Assembly: GCA_900316005.1 (NCBI GenBank)
Contig: ONBH01000001.1
Span: 1-64,000 of the forward strand
Direction: 5' to 3'
From: an uncultured Bacteroidales bacterium
GTDB lineage: Bacteria; Bacteroidota; Bacteroidia; Bacteroidales; Paludibacteraceae
Length of the DNA: 64,000 nt
Of the stretch, positions 24,498 to 33,944 are shown one piece after another. The notes under the pieces are model-generated. The model had not been told where the DNA came from. It did not search any database and worked only from the letters and a program-made list of their open reading frames with translations. Position numbers and translations under genes: made by a program. Every line of letters begins with the position of its first letter. The stretch's first letter is position 1.

Positions 24498-25435
24498 CGT
24501 TCTGCTCGCATGGGATTGGTTAGGAAGTCTTGGTATGCCAATCGGATGCCGTCTTCCAGTTCTGTCTTATAGGTCCAACCGAGCGCGGTAGCCTTAGACA
24601 CATCCAGCAACTTGCGCGGCGTACCGTTCGGGCGCGTTGTATCCCATAGGATGCTTCCTTCGTATCCTACCACACGCGCCACCAGTTCGGTCAACTGCTT
24701 GATAGTCAGCTCCTTGCCCGTACCGGCATTGACGGTCTCGTTGCCCGAGTAATTATTCATGAGGAATACGCACAGGTTCGCCAGGTCGTCCACATACAGG
24801 AACTCGCGCAGCGGGCTACCGTCTCCCCAACAGGTGACCGACGCTGCGCCCGACACCTTGGCTTCGTGGAAACGGCGGATGAGTGCCGGCAGCACGTGGC
24901 TATGCTCGGGGTGGTAGTTATCGTTTGGACCATACAGATTGGTCGGCATGACAGAGATATAATCCGTGCCATACTGGCGATTAAGGAACTCGCAGTATTT
25001 CAGGCCGCTTATCTTGGCAAGCGCGTAAGCCTCGTTGGTCTTCTCCAACTCACCGGTCAGTAGGCAACTCTCCGTCATCGGTTGGGGGGCCAAACGCGGG
25101 TAGATACACGAACTGCCTAAGAACTCCAACTTCTTACAGCCATTCTTCCAAGCAGCGTGTATTACATTCATCTCCAGAATCATATTGTCGTACATGAAGT
25201 CCGCCAAGGCATTCTGGTTGGCTACAATACCGCCTACTTTGGCAGCAGCCAGAAAAACATACTCGGGTTTCTCTGCGGCAAAGAAAGCCTCCACGGCATC
25301 CTGACGCGTGAGGTCTAACTCAGCGTGCGTGCGGGTGATGATATGTGTATAGCCCTGCCGCTCCAGTTCGCGCACAATAGCGCTACCGACCATTCCGCGG
25401 TGCCCCGCTACATATATTTTAGAATCCAGTTTCAT
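24494..25435 (-). CDS. fcl: GDP-L-fucose synthase
   Basis: A 313-residue epimerase/reductase that converts GDP-4-keto-6-deoxymannose to GDP-L-fucose. NADP motif GHRGMVGSAI, SSCIYP and catalytic Tyr/Lys in NEAYALAKISG are intact. The start is at ATG 25435 (MKLDSKIYVAGHRG). A 32-residue upstream extension is possible in frame but is encoded entirely by a tandem word array and is surely not protein. It pairs with gmd upstream. GDP-fucose feeds capsule and surface glycoprotein fucosylation. Confidence 0.95.
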   Translation of the reverse strand: MKLDSKIYVAGHRGMVGSAIVRELERQGYTHIITRTHAELDLTRQDAVEAFFAAEKPEYVFLAAAKVGGIVANQNALADFMYDNMILEMNVIHAAWKNGCKKLEFLGSSCIYPRLAPQPMTESCLLTGELEKTNEAYALAKISGLKYCEFLNRQYGTDYISVMPTNLYGPNDNYHPEHSHVLPALIRRFHEAKVSGAASVTCWGDGSPLREFLYVDDLANLCVFLMNNYSGNETVNAGTGKELTIKQLTELVARVVGYEGSILWDTTRPNGTPRKLLDVSKATALGWTYKTELEDGIRLAYQDFLTNPMRAER

Positions 25436-25529
25436 ATAATCGTCAAATCGTAAATCTTCATTAAATCGTAAATAAATCGTCAAATCGTCAATCGTAAATC
25501 GTAAATCGTAAATCGTCAAATCGTAAATC
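25436..25529. repeat. Tandem 7/8-mer array GATTTAC/GATTTGAC
   Basis: Read in the direction of transcription, about twelve units such as GATTTAC, GATTTGAC and GATTGAC follow one another between gmd and fcl. The TGA stop of gmd supplies the first GA of the array, and the array ends at the fcl start codon, so it is the entire intercistronic spacer. Confidence 0.9.
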
Positions 25530-26616
25530 ATTTAACGATTCCCTTCTCGAGATACTCAGCCAGGTTGACACGGCTGTGCGATACGATCACTTCTTCGCGC
25601 ACCTTGCGCATATCCGATTCTACCATCAGTTGCACAAGTTGCTCAAAGGTCGTCTTGGCGGGGTTCCAACCCAACTCGCGTTTGGCCTTTGACGGGTCAC
25701 CCCACAGATTCACTACATCGGTCGGGCGGTAGAAGTCCGGACTAACGGCCACAACGACCTTACCGGTATTCGTATCTATACCTTTCTCGTTGACGCCCTC
25801 GCCCTCCCAGCGCAGGGTAATACCCGCGTGTTGGAACGCCAGGGTTGCAAACTCGCGTACGGAGTGTTGCACACCGGTAGCGATGACAAAGTCCTCGGGT
25901 GTATCGTGCTGTAGAATAAGCCACATACACTCTACATAGTCTTTGGCATACCCCCAATCGCGCAGCGAATCAAGGTTTCCTAAGTACAGGCAGTCCTGCT
26001 TGCCTTGTGCGATACGGGCAGCGGCTAAGGTTATCTTGCGGGTCACAAAGGTCTCGCCACGCCGTTCGCTCTCGTGATTGAACAATATGCCCGAGCAGCA
26101 GAACATGTTGTATGCCTCGCGGTATTCCTTCACAATCCAGTAGCCGTACAGCTTGGCAACCGCATACGGGCTATAGGGGTGGAAGGGTGTTGTCTCGCTC
26201 TGCGGAACTTCCTCCACCTTGCCGTACAGCTCCGATGTAGAAGCCTGGTAGATACGGCAGGTCTTCTCCAAATGGTTGGTACGAACGGCTTCCAGTACGC
26301 GCAGAACACCTACGGCATCAACGTCAGCCGTAAACTCCGGCGAGTCGAAACTGACCTGCACATGACTTTGTGCCGCCAGGTTGTATATCTCATCGGGCTG
26401 TACAGCGCCCACCAGCTTGACCAGCGACATCGAGTCGCTCATATCTGCATAATGCAAATGGAAATGCGGCGTGCCTTCCAGATGGGCGATACGCTCGCGA
26501 AAATCTACAGAACTGCGACGGATGATACCATGTACTTCGTATCCTTTTTCCAATAGAAACTCAGCTAAGTAACTGCCATCTTGGCCCGTAATACCGGTGA
26601 TAAGTGCTTTCTTCAT
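25528..26616 (-). CDS. gmd: GDP-mannose 4,6-dehydratase
   Basis: A 362-residue SDR enzyme that makes GDP-4-keto-6-deoxymannose, the first committed step to GDP-fucose. Motifs: [14 protein letters not shown], catalytic Thr region STSELYG and YxxxK in [13 protein letters not shown], plus [15 protein letters not shown]. It is full length and leads the operon gmd-fcl-secreted protein. Confidence 0.96.
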   Translation of the reverse strand: MKKALITGITGQDGSYLAEFLLEKGYEVHGIIRRSSVDFRERIAHLEGTPHFHLHYADMSDSMSLVKLVGAVQPDEIYNLAAQSHVQVSFDSPEFTADVDAVGVLRVLEAVRTNHLEKTCRIYQASTSELYGKVEEVPQSETTPFHPYSPYAVAKLYGYWIVKEYREAYNMFCCSGILFNHESERRGETFVTRKITLAAARIAQGKQDCLYLGNLDSLRDWGYAKDYVECMWLILQHDTPEDFVIATGVQHSVREFATLAFQHAGITLRWEGEGVNEKGIDTNTGKVVVAVSPDFYRPTDVVNLWGDPSKAKRELGWNPAKTTFEQLVQLMVESDMRKVREEVIVSHSRVNLAEYLEKGIVK

Positions 26617-26639
26617 ATCTTTCTAATCCAAAAAGTCTG

Positions 26640-26671
26640 CAAAGATACTACTTTTTTTTGATATATGCAAA
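26640..26671 (-). promoter_or_regulatory. Promoter of the gmd operon
   Basis: On the minus strand TTTG (26668-26671), 20 nt, TATCTTTG (26640-26647), then C. The spacer begins CATATATCAAAA, the fullest match to the extended consensus. Confidence 0.87.
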
Positions 26672-26739
26672 TAAAAATGCAAAATGTTACGTTCGGTACG
26701 GTTTTTGTAGGGGAAAAAGGTATAATAATTGAATACAAA

Positions 26740-27522
26740 ATGAAAGAAGTAGCATTAGTATGTTCCAGCGGTAGTAGCCGCGGATTGACGCAGATTGGAG
26801 CGATAGATGCCCTCATTGAGCGGGGCTACCATATTCACTCGGTAGCCGGCTGTTCTATTGGAGCAATCATCGGCGGTTTGTATGCAGCCGGCAAGTTAGA
26901 GGAGCTGAAGTCCTTTTTCCGTGAGATGAATATGAGACAGATGTTTCGTCTCTCTGATTTCTCGGTCGGACGCGAGTACCTCATTAAGGGATCCAAGCTC
27001 TTAGACACATTCGGTTCTATGATTCCGGATTACCGGATTGAAGATCTGCCTACACCTCTGGCGCTGATAGCCACAGATATACGTACAGGGCGCGAGCAGG
27101 TGTTCCGCGAGGGTAACCTGGCTACGCTCATTCGGGCATCGTTCTCGCTGCCGGTTATATTACGACCGGTGGAATACCAAGATATGCTACTGGTGGACGG
27201 CGGCGTCACCAATCCCCTACCCCTGAATCGTGTAGATAGAAAGGATGGCGATATACTGGTGGCACTCAATGTGAGCGCGCCTATTGATACCGGCAAAGAC
27301 GCACCCAGTCAGCTTCCCTTCAGCCTCTTGGATCGGGTGTCAGATATTATGCTGGTGCAGAACTCGGAGCTAATGAAGCAACTTTGTCCACCGGATATGG
27401 AAATGCAGATTGCCATCAACGACCTCGGTACCTATGACTACGACAAAGCCGATGAGTTAATTGCCCTGGGGCACGAACTGATGACACGCGAAATAGACCG
27501 TTACGAAAAAACACATTCCTAA
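26740..27522 (+). CDS. Patatin-like phospholipase
   Basis: A 260-residue lipid acyl hydrolase of the patatin/RssA type. The oxyanion region SSGSSRG, the nucleophile motif GCSIGA (GxSxG) and the catalytic DGG in LLVDGGVTNPLPLN form the Ser-Asp dyad. There is no signal peptide, so it acts inside the cell or at the inner membrane. I chose ATG 26740; longer versions start in the promoter region of gmd. The TAA stop lies in the left arm of a hairpin. No clear promoter was found upstream. Confidence 0.9.
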   Translation: MKEVALVCSSGSSRGLTQIGAIDALIERGYHIHSVAGCSIGAIIGGLYAAGKLEELKSFFREMNMRQMFRLSDFSVGREYLIKGSKLLDTFGSMIPDYRIEDLPTPLALIATDIRTGREQVFREGNLATLIRASFSLPVILRPVEYQDMLLVDGGVTNPLPLNRVDRKDGDILVALNVSAPIDTGKDAPSQLPFSLLDRVSDIMLVQNSELMKQLCPPDMEMQIAINDLGTYDYDKADELIALGHELMTREIDRYEKTHS

Positions 27523-27562
27523 TCAGTCGCTTTTACGCTTGTAGAAACGACTGATTAGGAAT
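27516..27562. terminator. Inverted repeat, probable terminator
   Basis: ATTCCTAATCAGTCG pairs with CGACTGATTAGGAAT across an 18-nt loop. The rightward arm has no T tract; leftward, a T-rich stretch follows after three bases, so it may mainly end the DUF389 transcript. The patatin stop codon is inside the left arm. Confidence 0.6.
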
Positions 27563-27615
27563 AATATGATAATGCTTATCAGCATCTCGGTTATCTGTCA
27601 AAGTCTCATTTGCAC

Positions 27616-28950
27616 TCAGAGAATAATCAGCCTTACATTCTCATTCTGCAGGCGTACCTTTAACCAGTTTTCGATACGGGTAACGTCGTCCTTATGGAAG
27701 CGCCGTTCCGGTCTCAGGATGACCAATATCTGTTGGCCTTCTGCGCGGGCGAGGGTCACCTCGCTGATAGTAGGCCATTGCGAGCGCAGTTCAGCTGCGA
27801 GTTGCTCGGTAGGCAATTTCAGCGACTCCATCTCCGCTTGTAGCGAACGGAGTTGTCCGCGCAATACACGTATGGAGTCATCACGCTGGCGTATCTCACG
27901 CTCGGTAGATGCTATCCAGTCGTTCATGATATCCTTCTCATTCAGTCGCTCTACCTTGATGGTAGCATCGTCGCGGAAGATAATCTGCGAGCGCAGCAAT
28001 CCGTATTTTTCGGCGGCTGTATAGAGCTGTTCACGAGCATCGTCTGAGAGGCTTTCACCCGCCAAACGAAGTTCAATCGTATAGGGTTTAGACTTCATAT
28101 CCAACGTATAATCGTAGATATACGTACTGCCTACCGACTGGTTATCCTTGACAAAATGACGGGTATCTTTTACAAACTGGTTCTCGCGGATGATCGTATA
28201 GCCGGTAAAGACGCTGGGCACAATCACGATAAGTATCAGCAGTACGTACGACCAGATACGCTTTGTCTGCCCACCGTGTTTTTCATTCACCAAGGGATAA
28301 TTGAGGTACTTGGTCACGATATACGCTGCCAGCGCGATAAAGACGCTATTGATAAAGAACAGGTACATCGCTCCGCCGGCAAACTGCCAGTTCAGGTTCG
28401 CTATTCCGTAACCCACGGTACACAAGGGCGGCATCAGGGCGGTAGCGATAGCCACGCCTGAGAGCACAGTGCCCTTGTCTTTGCGCGAAATCTCTAACAT
28501 ACCTGCCAACCCGCCGAAGAAGGCAATCAGTACATCGTATATCGACGGTTTCGTACGCGCCAACAACTCGGTCGGGTTATCCGAATCCAGAGGCGTCAGC
28601 ACAAAATACAAGGTCGATGCTATCAGCGAGATAAGCACCATGACGCCCAAGTTGCGCAGCGAAGCCACCAGCAACTTCGTATCATTCGTGCCAAGCCCGT
28701 ATCCGAAACCGATGATTGGCCCCATCAGCGGCGAAATCAACATCGCGCCGATGATAACGGGTATCGAGTTGACATTCAGTCCGACAGATGCAATCACAAT
28801 AGCTACAAACAAGATGTAGATATTGTTGCCCTTAAAGAGGATATTAGAACGGATATTCTGATCCGCAGCCTTGGTATCAACATAGTCGTTGAGGCTGGTA
28901 TATTCGCGCCATTGTTGGCGCATGTATTCACGAAACGGCGTATTCTCCAT
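27616..28950 (-). CDS. DUF389 / TIGR00341 membrane protein
   Basis: A 444-residue inner-membrane protein. About six hydrophobic helices lie in residues 40-260 (IYILFVAIVIASVGLNVNSIPVIIGAMLISPLMGPIIG is the family hallmark). A soluble C-terminal half follows, with a coiled-coil-like region near residues 360-410. The family has no proven function; a transporter or channel is often suspected. It is the last gene of the leftward cluster and follows the GNAT gene by 26 nt. Confidence 0.88.
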   Translation of the reverse strand: MENTPFREYMRQQWREYTSLNDYVDTKAADQNIRSNILFKGNNIYILFVAIVIASVGLNVNSIPVIIGAMLISPLMGPIIGFGYGLGTNDTKLLVASLRNLGVMVLISLIASTLYFVLTPLDSDNPTELLARTKPSIYDVLIAFFGGLAGMLEISRKDKGTVLSGVAIATALMPPLCTVGYGIANLNWQFAGGAMYLFFINSVFIALAAYIVTKYLNYPLVNEKHGGQTKRIWSYVLLILIVIVPSVFTGYTIIRENQFVKDTRHFVKDNQSVGSTYIYDYTLDMKSKPYTIELRLAGESLSDDAREQLYTAAEKYGLLRSQIIFRDDATIKVERLNEKDIMNDWIASTEREIRQRDDSIRVLRGQLRSLQAEMESLKLPTEQLAAELRSQWPTISEVTLARAEGQQILVILRPERRFHKDDVTRIENWLKVRLQNENVRLIIL

Positions 28951-28976
28951 ACTTCTGATAGTTTCTTTTTTAAACC

Positions 28977-30113
28977 TTACGCTTCTACTATCGACTTGAT
29001 GTAAGCTCTGCGCCGCTTGTGTTGCTTGCGGTTGAAGTACTCAAAGTTAGCCTGGTTCTTTATGTTGGTCTCCAGGATGGATGTGGTCTCTACCTCCTTG
29101 ATTCCGTACTGCTGGAAATAGGGAATCATATCGGTAAAGAGTAGCGTATTGACTCCCTTGTTCTGGTAGTCAGGTCTTACGCCGATGAGCAGCAGATCAA
29201 AATGGTCCATCTTCTTGGCCCTGAGTGCCTTCAGCAGGTGATACCAGCCGAACGGGAATAGTTTGCCGCCGCATTTGCGTAGCGCTACAGATATATCGGG
29301 CATACCGACACCTACAGCCACACATTCGTCTTTCTCGTTGGCGACGATGGTGACGAAGTCGAAGTTGAGCAGCGGGAAGTAGATGTCGCGGTAATACTCT
29401 TTCTGACGTTGCGTCATGGGCTGGAAGTTATAGAGTTTCTGGTATGCTTCATCCAGTACATCCATAAACTGCAGGCCGTACTTGGCACTCAGTTCCTTGG
29501 CACTATGCACCTTGTCCACATGCACATGGCTGCGCTCGGCGGCTATCTTGGCCAGGCGTGCCATGCGTTCCGGTATCTCAAACGGAGCCAATATCTGAAA
29601 CTCAATCCAGTCCACTTCTTTCTCCAGCCCGTAGGCTACCATATGATCTACATAGTACGGATAGTTATAGAGCGAAGCGACAGGTGCCAGGTACTCGTAG
29701 CCCTCGATCAGCAAACCCTCATGGTCAAAATCGGTAAAGCCAACCGGGCCATTCATCTTAGTCAGTCCGCGTGCTCTACCCCACTCGGCCACGGCATCCA
29801 GCAATGCCCGCGACACTTCTTTATCGTCAATAAAATCCATCCAGCCAAAGCGCACATTCTTCACCCCCCAACGCTCGTTGGCCTTGTCGTTAACCAACGC
29901 AGCGATGCGGCCAACAGGTTTTCCATCGCGTTTCGCGATGAACAGCTCATAGTCGCAGAACTCCAACGCAGGGTTTTTCTCGCGGTCAAATATCGCCAAC
30001 TCGTCGTTGTACAGAGGCGGACAGTAGTTCTCACAACCTTTATATAGATCATTGGCAAAATCGATAAAGCGATGCAAATCGCGACGGCTCTTAACGGTAG
30101 TAATTTCAATCAT
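28977..30113 (-). CDS. GNAT-fold acetyltransferase-like protein
   Basis: A 378-residue protein with an N-terminal acyl-transferase-like domain (FIAKRDGKPVGRIAALVND) and a second GNAT-like half near the C-terminus (LLLIGVRPDYQNKGVNTLLFTDMIPYFQQ, with the acetyl-CoA loop Q-x-x-G). Proteins of this size and pattern are widespread in Bacteroidota as uncharacterised GNAT proteins. The substrate is unknown. It is cytoplasmic and separated from the Wzi gene by a tandem word array. Confidence 0.82.
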   Translation of the reverse strand: MIEITTVKSRRDLHRFIDFANDLYKGCENYCPPLYNDELAIFDREKNPALEFCDYELFIAKRDGKPVGRIAALVNDKANERWGVKNVRFGWMDFIDDKEVSRALLDAVAEWGRARGLTKMNGPVGFTDFDHEGLLIEGYEYLAPVASLYNYPYYVDHMVAYGLEKEVDWIEFQILAPFEIPERMARLAKIAAERSHVHVDKVHSAKELSAKYGLQFMDVLDEAYQKLYNFQPMTQRQKEYYRDIYFPLLNFDFVTIVANEKDECVAVGVGMPDISVALRKCGGKLFPFGWYHLLKALRAKKMDHFDLLLIGVRPDYQNKGVNTLLFTDMIPYFQQYGIKEVETTSILETNIKNQANFEYFNRKQHKRRRAYIKSIVEA

Positions 30114-30138
30114 AAGTGTTATTTTATGTCGTTATGTC

Positions 30139-30188
30139 TAAATCTTAAATTTTAAATCTTAAATCTTAAATCTAAAATTTCAATTTTA
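30139..30188. repeat. Tandem heptamer array GATTTAA
   Basis: In the transcribed (minus) direction, units GATTTAA, GATTTAA, GATTTAA, AATTTAA and GATTTAG follow the TAA stop of the Wzi gene, which overlaps the array edge. It lies in the spacer before the GNAT gene. Confidence 0.88.
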
Positions 30189-32000
30189 GAATCCGAAGCT
30201 AAACCCCACCGTAGCTATCAGGTTCTTACCCTGATAGTAGAGGGGTTGATACAGATTCAGTATCTCCTGCGCCGTTCCGGTCATCTCACCTTCCGTGCTT
30301 GCCGTCGGGTGGTCATATGCGCGCGCATTATTATAGGTTACGTTCGCGCGCAGGTACATGTGCGGGTGTACCTCATAAAATAGGTCTAAGGCAAACTCCT
30401 CGTTGCGATAAATAACCTGGTCAAATGGCTTCTGCGAGATAATCTGTTTGATATTCCCGCGCACATAATCGTAGGCGTTATACTTCATGTCGTTATTGTA
30501 CGTAAAAGCCAATTTCATGCCGCGAATGGGTCTGTATGACAATTCGGCATGAATATTCTGCGCATTATCGCCCAGATAATGACCCATTCTGTACGAATTG
30601 GACGTATAGGCTAAAGCCGGAATACTATGGGTGTAGCAGGCTATATAGCTGCGCATAAACTCACCCTTGAGGCTCAGCCCCTTGATTGGCCAACCCGTCC
30701 AGTCAAATCCCACCAAATACGAAATGGGATTATGCTGCGGGTTCGATGACTTGAAGCGCTCCCATTTGATTTCATCGATATAGAAACTGCCGTACAACTT
30801 CAGGTGGTCTACCGGTCGAAGCGTCAGCGTGAAGAATGCCTGCGAGTTCTGGTTCTCCTGACCCAAGCCTTTGGTCAGCAGGTGATCCAGCGACTTGTAG
30901 AAGGCAATCGGGATAAAATATGCTGCTTGCGGATTGCGCTCGGCATAGACTATCGAGTTTCCCAGCGAGAACGAGATATACTTGATAGGCATGAAGGTGA
31001 ACATATTGGCAGCCATATACTTGGGGCGCTGCCGGTATTCCTTATCCTTGCCGTTCTCGATGTAGTAATCCGTCGAGTCCACCACATTCGACACCAGCCA
31101 AGCATGGAAATAATCGAACTGGAACCACCACACCGGCGTCAGCTGAATGCTGAACTGCGGAACGGCGGGATTATGTCCGGATAGTATATTCGAACTGTGA
31201 AAGGCATCGCCCCACTGGATGGTCTCGCGGCTCAGGCTCACACTACCCCACCAGGCATAGACGCTGATGCCGCCTTTCGAGTCTGAGAAGTCGCCGCCAT
31301 AGTTAGCCTCCTTATACTGCACACCGGGCAGATTATTCAGGAACTGACCTTTGGTCAGCTTCGCGCCGTCTATCTTGGCATACGTGTCAGGATAGTATTT
31401 GTTGCGCAGACCCACCTGGCCGTTCCATGATATATCACGCAGGCTACCCCATATGGATACGTGACGCGCTATATCCATCTTCAGTTCGGCGCCCCACCAG
31501 CGTTTGATAATCAGTCCTTTTTGGCTTCCGATTAGATCCATGCCCAAGATCGGACGAATCTGCATCTTGAACATCGACTTCTTTTCGCCGGTATCTTTCT
31601 TACCTCTGACGGCTGTCTTGCGGCTGATATAACTGAACTGCGGGTCGCAGAGCGATAGGTTGAAGGTCTCATGGTCGGTGTATTGCACAAACTGCGTGGG
31701 CACGGTGTCCAACTCCAGCGAGAACTCATTCAGATAGAACTGCACATCTTTCCGCTGGCGGCGGCTCAGTAGCGAATCTTTCTCCTGTGCTCGGAGCATC
31801 ATCTGCGCTACCTGCTGACGTGAGTAGGGCCGGACGGCGGTATTCAACTGAATGATACCATCCGTTGCCAATTCATCGAGGAAGTCATACAGATACTTCT
31901 CCGTCAGCGGTACAGGGATATTCTGTGCCCGGGAAGATGAAAAATGAAACACGAAGACCGTTAGGAACAGTATTCCTAACAGCCTCTGACCATATTTCAT
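30186..32000 (-). CDS. Capsule assembly Wzi family outer-membrane protein
   Basis: A 604-residue outer-membrane barrel of the Bacteroidetes Wzi-like capsule assembly family. Signal peptide MKYGQRLLGILFLTVFVFHF to about SRAQ. The N-terminal helical part has VPLTEKYLYDFLDELATDGIIQLNTAVRPYSRQQVAQML-like sequence, and about 450 residues of amphipathic strands follow, ending GFSFGF with the terminal aromatic of OM barrels. I start it at ATG 32000, since a 12-residue in-frame extension is encoded by repeat words. It likely holds capsule at the cell surface, which fits the nearby GDP-fucose genes. Confidence 0.87.
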   Translation of the reverse strand: MKYGQRLLGILFLTVFVFHFSSSRAQNIPVPLTEKYLYDFLDELATDGIIQLNTAVRPYSRQQVAQMMLRAQEKDSLLSRRQRKDVQFYLNEFSLELDTVPTQFVQYTDHETFNLSLCDPQFSYISRKTAVRGKKDTGEKKSMFKMQIRPILGMDLIGSQKGLIIKRWWGAELKMDIARHVSIWGSLRDISWNGQVGLRNKYYPDTYAKIDGAKLTKGQFLNNLPGVQYKEANYGGDFSDSKGGISVYAWWGSVSLSRETIQWGDAFHSSNILSGHNPAVPQFSIQLTPVWWFQFDYFHAWLVSNVVDSTDYYIENGKDKEYRQRPKYMAANMFTFMPIKYISFSLGNSIVYAERNPQAAYFIPIAFYKSLDHLLTKGLGQENQNSQAFFTLTLRPVDHLKLYGSFYIDEIKWERFKSSNPQHNPISYLVGFDWTGWPIKGLSLKGEFMRSYIACYTHSIPALAYTSNSYRMGHYLGDNAQNIHAELSYRPIRGMKLAFTYNNDMKYNAYDYVRGNIKQIISQKPFDQVIYRNEEFALDLFYEVHPHMYLRANVTYNNARAYDHPTASTEGEMTGTAQEILNLYQPLYYQGKNLIATVGFSFGF

Positions 32001-32036
32001 CCAATCACCCATAACCGATAACCTTTCAACTTTCAC

Positions 32037-32063
32037 CTCCCTTGTGGGGAGGTCGGGAGGGGT
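32037..32063 (-). repeat. Post-stop GC hairpin element, copy 3 (opposite orientation)
   Basis: On the minus strand, after the TAA of the OmpH gene and one more base, CCCCTCCCGACCTCCCCACAAGGGAGG occurs. The stem is ACCTCCC/GGGAGGT with loop CACAA, where copy 1 has CCCTCCC/GGGAGGG. The closing pair changed from C-G to A-T on both sides, so pairing is preserved. Confidence 0.8.
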
Positions 32064-32678
32064 TTATTTCGCCCGTTTATTAAGTCCTTCTACCACCTCA
32101 TCGGTAATATCATATCCGCCCACTTTATTGAGCACAACGGCATCGTTGATGATAGCATGGTAGCGACCATCGGCATTGTACTCCTTCAGGAACTGCTGCA
32201 CAGAGTCAATCAGTTGCAGGTTGAGCTTCTGCTGCTCGTTGAGGAAATCCTCACGCAGTTGAGCCTGCAGATTCTCCAGATCCTGTTGCTGACGGACAAG
32301 TCTGTCTTGTTTCTGTTGCAGGCGTGCCTGTTCGCTCTCGGCGCGTTCGCGGCTGAGGAAAGCATTACTCTCCAGTTTCTTCTGGAAATCCATCGCCTCG
32401 CGTTGGAAGGTCTCGTAGTCACGTTGGAAGGCTTTGAACTTCTCGTCCAGACGGACGGTCGCTTCTTCTTGCTTCGACATCAGGCGTTCGTTCGCCTCGA
32501 TGGCAAAGGTGTAGTGCAGCAGGATGCTGTCGCTATTGACGAAGGCGATAGGCAGATGTTCGCCCGAGATTTGCACTTCCTCGCTCTTGGTCTTACGAGG
32601 TGAACTAAAAAACACATAGAACAGGGCAGCCACAGCGACTGCCAATACGCAATTAATTACTAATTGTCCTTTACTCAT
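32064..32678 (-). CDS. OmpH/Skp-family coiled-coil protein
   Basis: A 204-residue protein with an N-terminal hydrophobic segment (VINCVLAVAVAALFYVFF) serving as anchor or signal, the Skp-like strand LPIAFVNSDSILLHY and a long coiled coil at residues 60-150 (rich in Glu, Gln, Arg and Lys). The C-terminal VLNKVGGYDITDEVVEGLNKRAK matches the OmpH end. Skp chaperones hold unfolded outer-membrane proteins in the periplasm. It lies next to a Wzi barrel, a plausible client. Confidence 0.88.
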   Translation of the reverse strand: MSKGQLVINCVLAVAVAALFYVFFSSPRKTKSEEVQISGEHLPIAFVNSDSILLHYTFAIEANERLMSKQEEATVRLDEKFKAFQRDYETFQREAMDFQKKLESNAFLSRERAESEQARLQQKQDRLVRQQQDLENLQAQLREDFLNEQQKLNLQLIDSVQQFLKEYNADGRYHAIINDAVVLNKVGGYDITDEVVEGLNKRAK

Positions 32679-32696
32679 TTTCTTATAATATCTAAA

Positions 32697-32891
32697 TTAA
32701 TTTTTATTCTTCATTTTCCTTCTTGCTTCGCGGTCTTGCGAGGTAGCACAATGTATTCCCCGCTCGCGCATCAGCTTATTTTCGCTGATATGTTCGCTAC
32801 GGAACGTATGGTCTTTGCGCAGCAACACTCCCACGCTCAGTAGCACCATGCTCCCCGCCACCAATAGCAATATGATAAAAAAGGTTTTCAA
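32697..32891 (-). CDS. Small single-pass membrane protein with TTG start
   Basis: A 64-residue protein: one membrane helix (FFIILLLVAGSMVLLSVGVLL) and a short polar tail with HISENKLMRERGIHCATSQDREARRK. I recall similar short proteins with a conserved RG-I-C-TQDREAR tail in Bacteroidales. The only start that keeps the whole helix is TTG at 32889-32891, just after a tandem nonamer array. No function known. It sits between the NagK-like and OmpH genes on the same strand. Confidence 0.75.
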   Translation of the reverse strand: MKTFFIILLLVAGSMVLLSVGVLLRKDHTFRSEHISENKLMRERGIHCATSQDREARRKMKNKN

Positions 32892-32893
32892 CC

Positions 32894-33007
32894 TGTTGTT
32901 TTTGTTGTTTTTGTTGTTTTTGTTGTTTTCGTTATTGTCGTAATGTCTTCATGACCTTCGTCATATCGTCATACCGTCCTAACGTCAATTTTAAATTTTA
33001 AATCTTA
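32894..33007. repeat. Composite word array: nonamer, octamer and heptamer
   Basis: Three arrays abut. At 32894-32929 TGTTGTTTT is repeated four times (9-mer). At about 32930-32978 come octamer-like words around CGTCATAT and CGTCATAC. At 32980-33007 the transcribed strand reads GATTTAA, GATTTAA, AATTTAA, AATTGAC. The last block contains the TAA stop of the NagK-like gene. Confidence 0.85.
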
Positions 33008-33898
33008 AATCTTCTCTGTAAGTCCGTCCATCGGCTCCTGCATAATTTTCCCCACCTTGAAGCCGCCTTCAGTCATCACCTCTTCCAGCACGTCGCGGTA
33101 GTACCATGCTATTGACCCCACGAACGATACCGTTAGTTCCTCTGTTCCCGTACGATACTGCGCCACTACGCGGTCGCGGAAGGCGGCAAAATGCCGCTTC
33201 AGCAGGGCTTCGATTGCCTCATCGCCTCGGTGTGCGGCGCAGAACTTACTCATCTCCGCCAGAAAGCGGTTCGCCATCGGCTGCCGATAGACTCGTTCGA
33301 TGACATGCGCTTGCGCACGCATCAATCCATCATTCGGGCCGTCAGGGCGGCTCAATCCATCATTATCTAAGGTCCACTCTGCAAATTGCTTTTTCAGTTC
33401 CTCACCCAGCAGCCCTTTCAGCACATCGCCCACCAAGGTGCGACCCAATACAGCTCCGCTACCTTCATCGCCCAAGATATATCCGAGCGAGGGAACATTG
33501 CGTACGATCTTCTCGCCATCCCATAGGCAGCTGTTGCTACCCGTTCCGAGTATGCAAGCCACGCCTCTCTCGCGGCCCAACACGCCTATCGCGGCGCCTA
33601 CCATATCCGAGTGTACTTCGGCCTCAGCCTTGCGGAACACTTCCTCTAACAAAGCCTTCATCACCACGCATTTCTCGGGCGTACAGCCGGCGCCGTAGAA
33701 ATAGATATGTTCGATTGGTCCGACCCACAGGTATTTCGCCAATTGCGGCAGCAGTCCATCCGTCAGGATATGACGAATGGCATCTTCGCTTTGATGGAAG
33801 GGGTTAATGCCTTCGGTCATGAAATCACTTTTCTGTCCGCTTCTGGTCTTTAGGCACCAATGGGTCTTCGTGGACCCCGAATCAGCTATCAGTATCAT
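33005..33898 (-). CDS. N-acetylglucosamine kinase-like ATPase (BadF/BadG family)
   Basis: A 297-residue ASKHA-fold sugar kinase. Phosphate 1 motif DSGSTKTHW, ACILGTGSNSCLW (phosphate 2), and SLGYILGDEGSGAVLGR, which is typical of the BadF/BadG/BcrA/BcrD N-acetylglucosamine kinase group. It probably phosphorylates free amino sugars from peptidoglycan or host glycans; specificity cannot be read directly. Its final residues EKI and the TAA come from a tandem heptamer array. It starts 46 nt after the toxin gene with no clear promoter of its own. Confidence 0.87.
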   Translation of the reverse strand: MILIADSGSTKTHWCLKTRSGQKSDFMTEGINPFHQSEDAIRHILTDGLLPQLAKYLWVGPIEHIYFYGAGCTPEKCVVMKALLEEVFRKAEAEVHSDMVGAAIGVLGRERGVACILGTGSNSCLWDGEKIVRNVPSLGYILGDEGSGAVLGRTLVGDVLKGLLGEELKKQFAEWTLDNDGLSRPDGPNDGLMRAQAHVIERVYRQPMANRFLAEMSKFCAAHRGDEAIEALLKRHFAAFRDRVVAQYRTGTEELTVSFVGSIAWYYRDVLEEVMTEGGFKVGKIMQEPMDGLTEKI

Positions 33899-33944
33899 CG
33901 TTTCTTGCGTAGTTTTCGTAGTTTGTGTCTCAAATAAATTTGTA

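Noticed and set aside
25436-25531. N-terminal extension of GDP-fucose synthase ([12 protein letters not shown]...)
   Set aside because: It is encoded entirely by the tandem word array. The family starts at MKLDSKIYVAGHRG.
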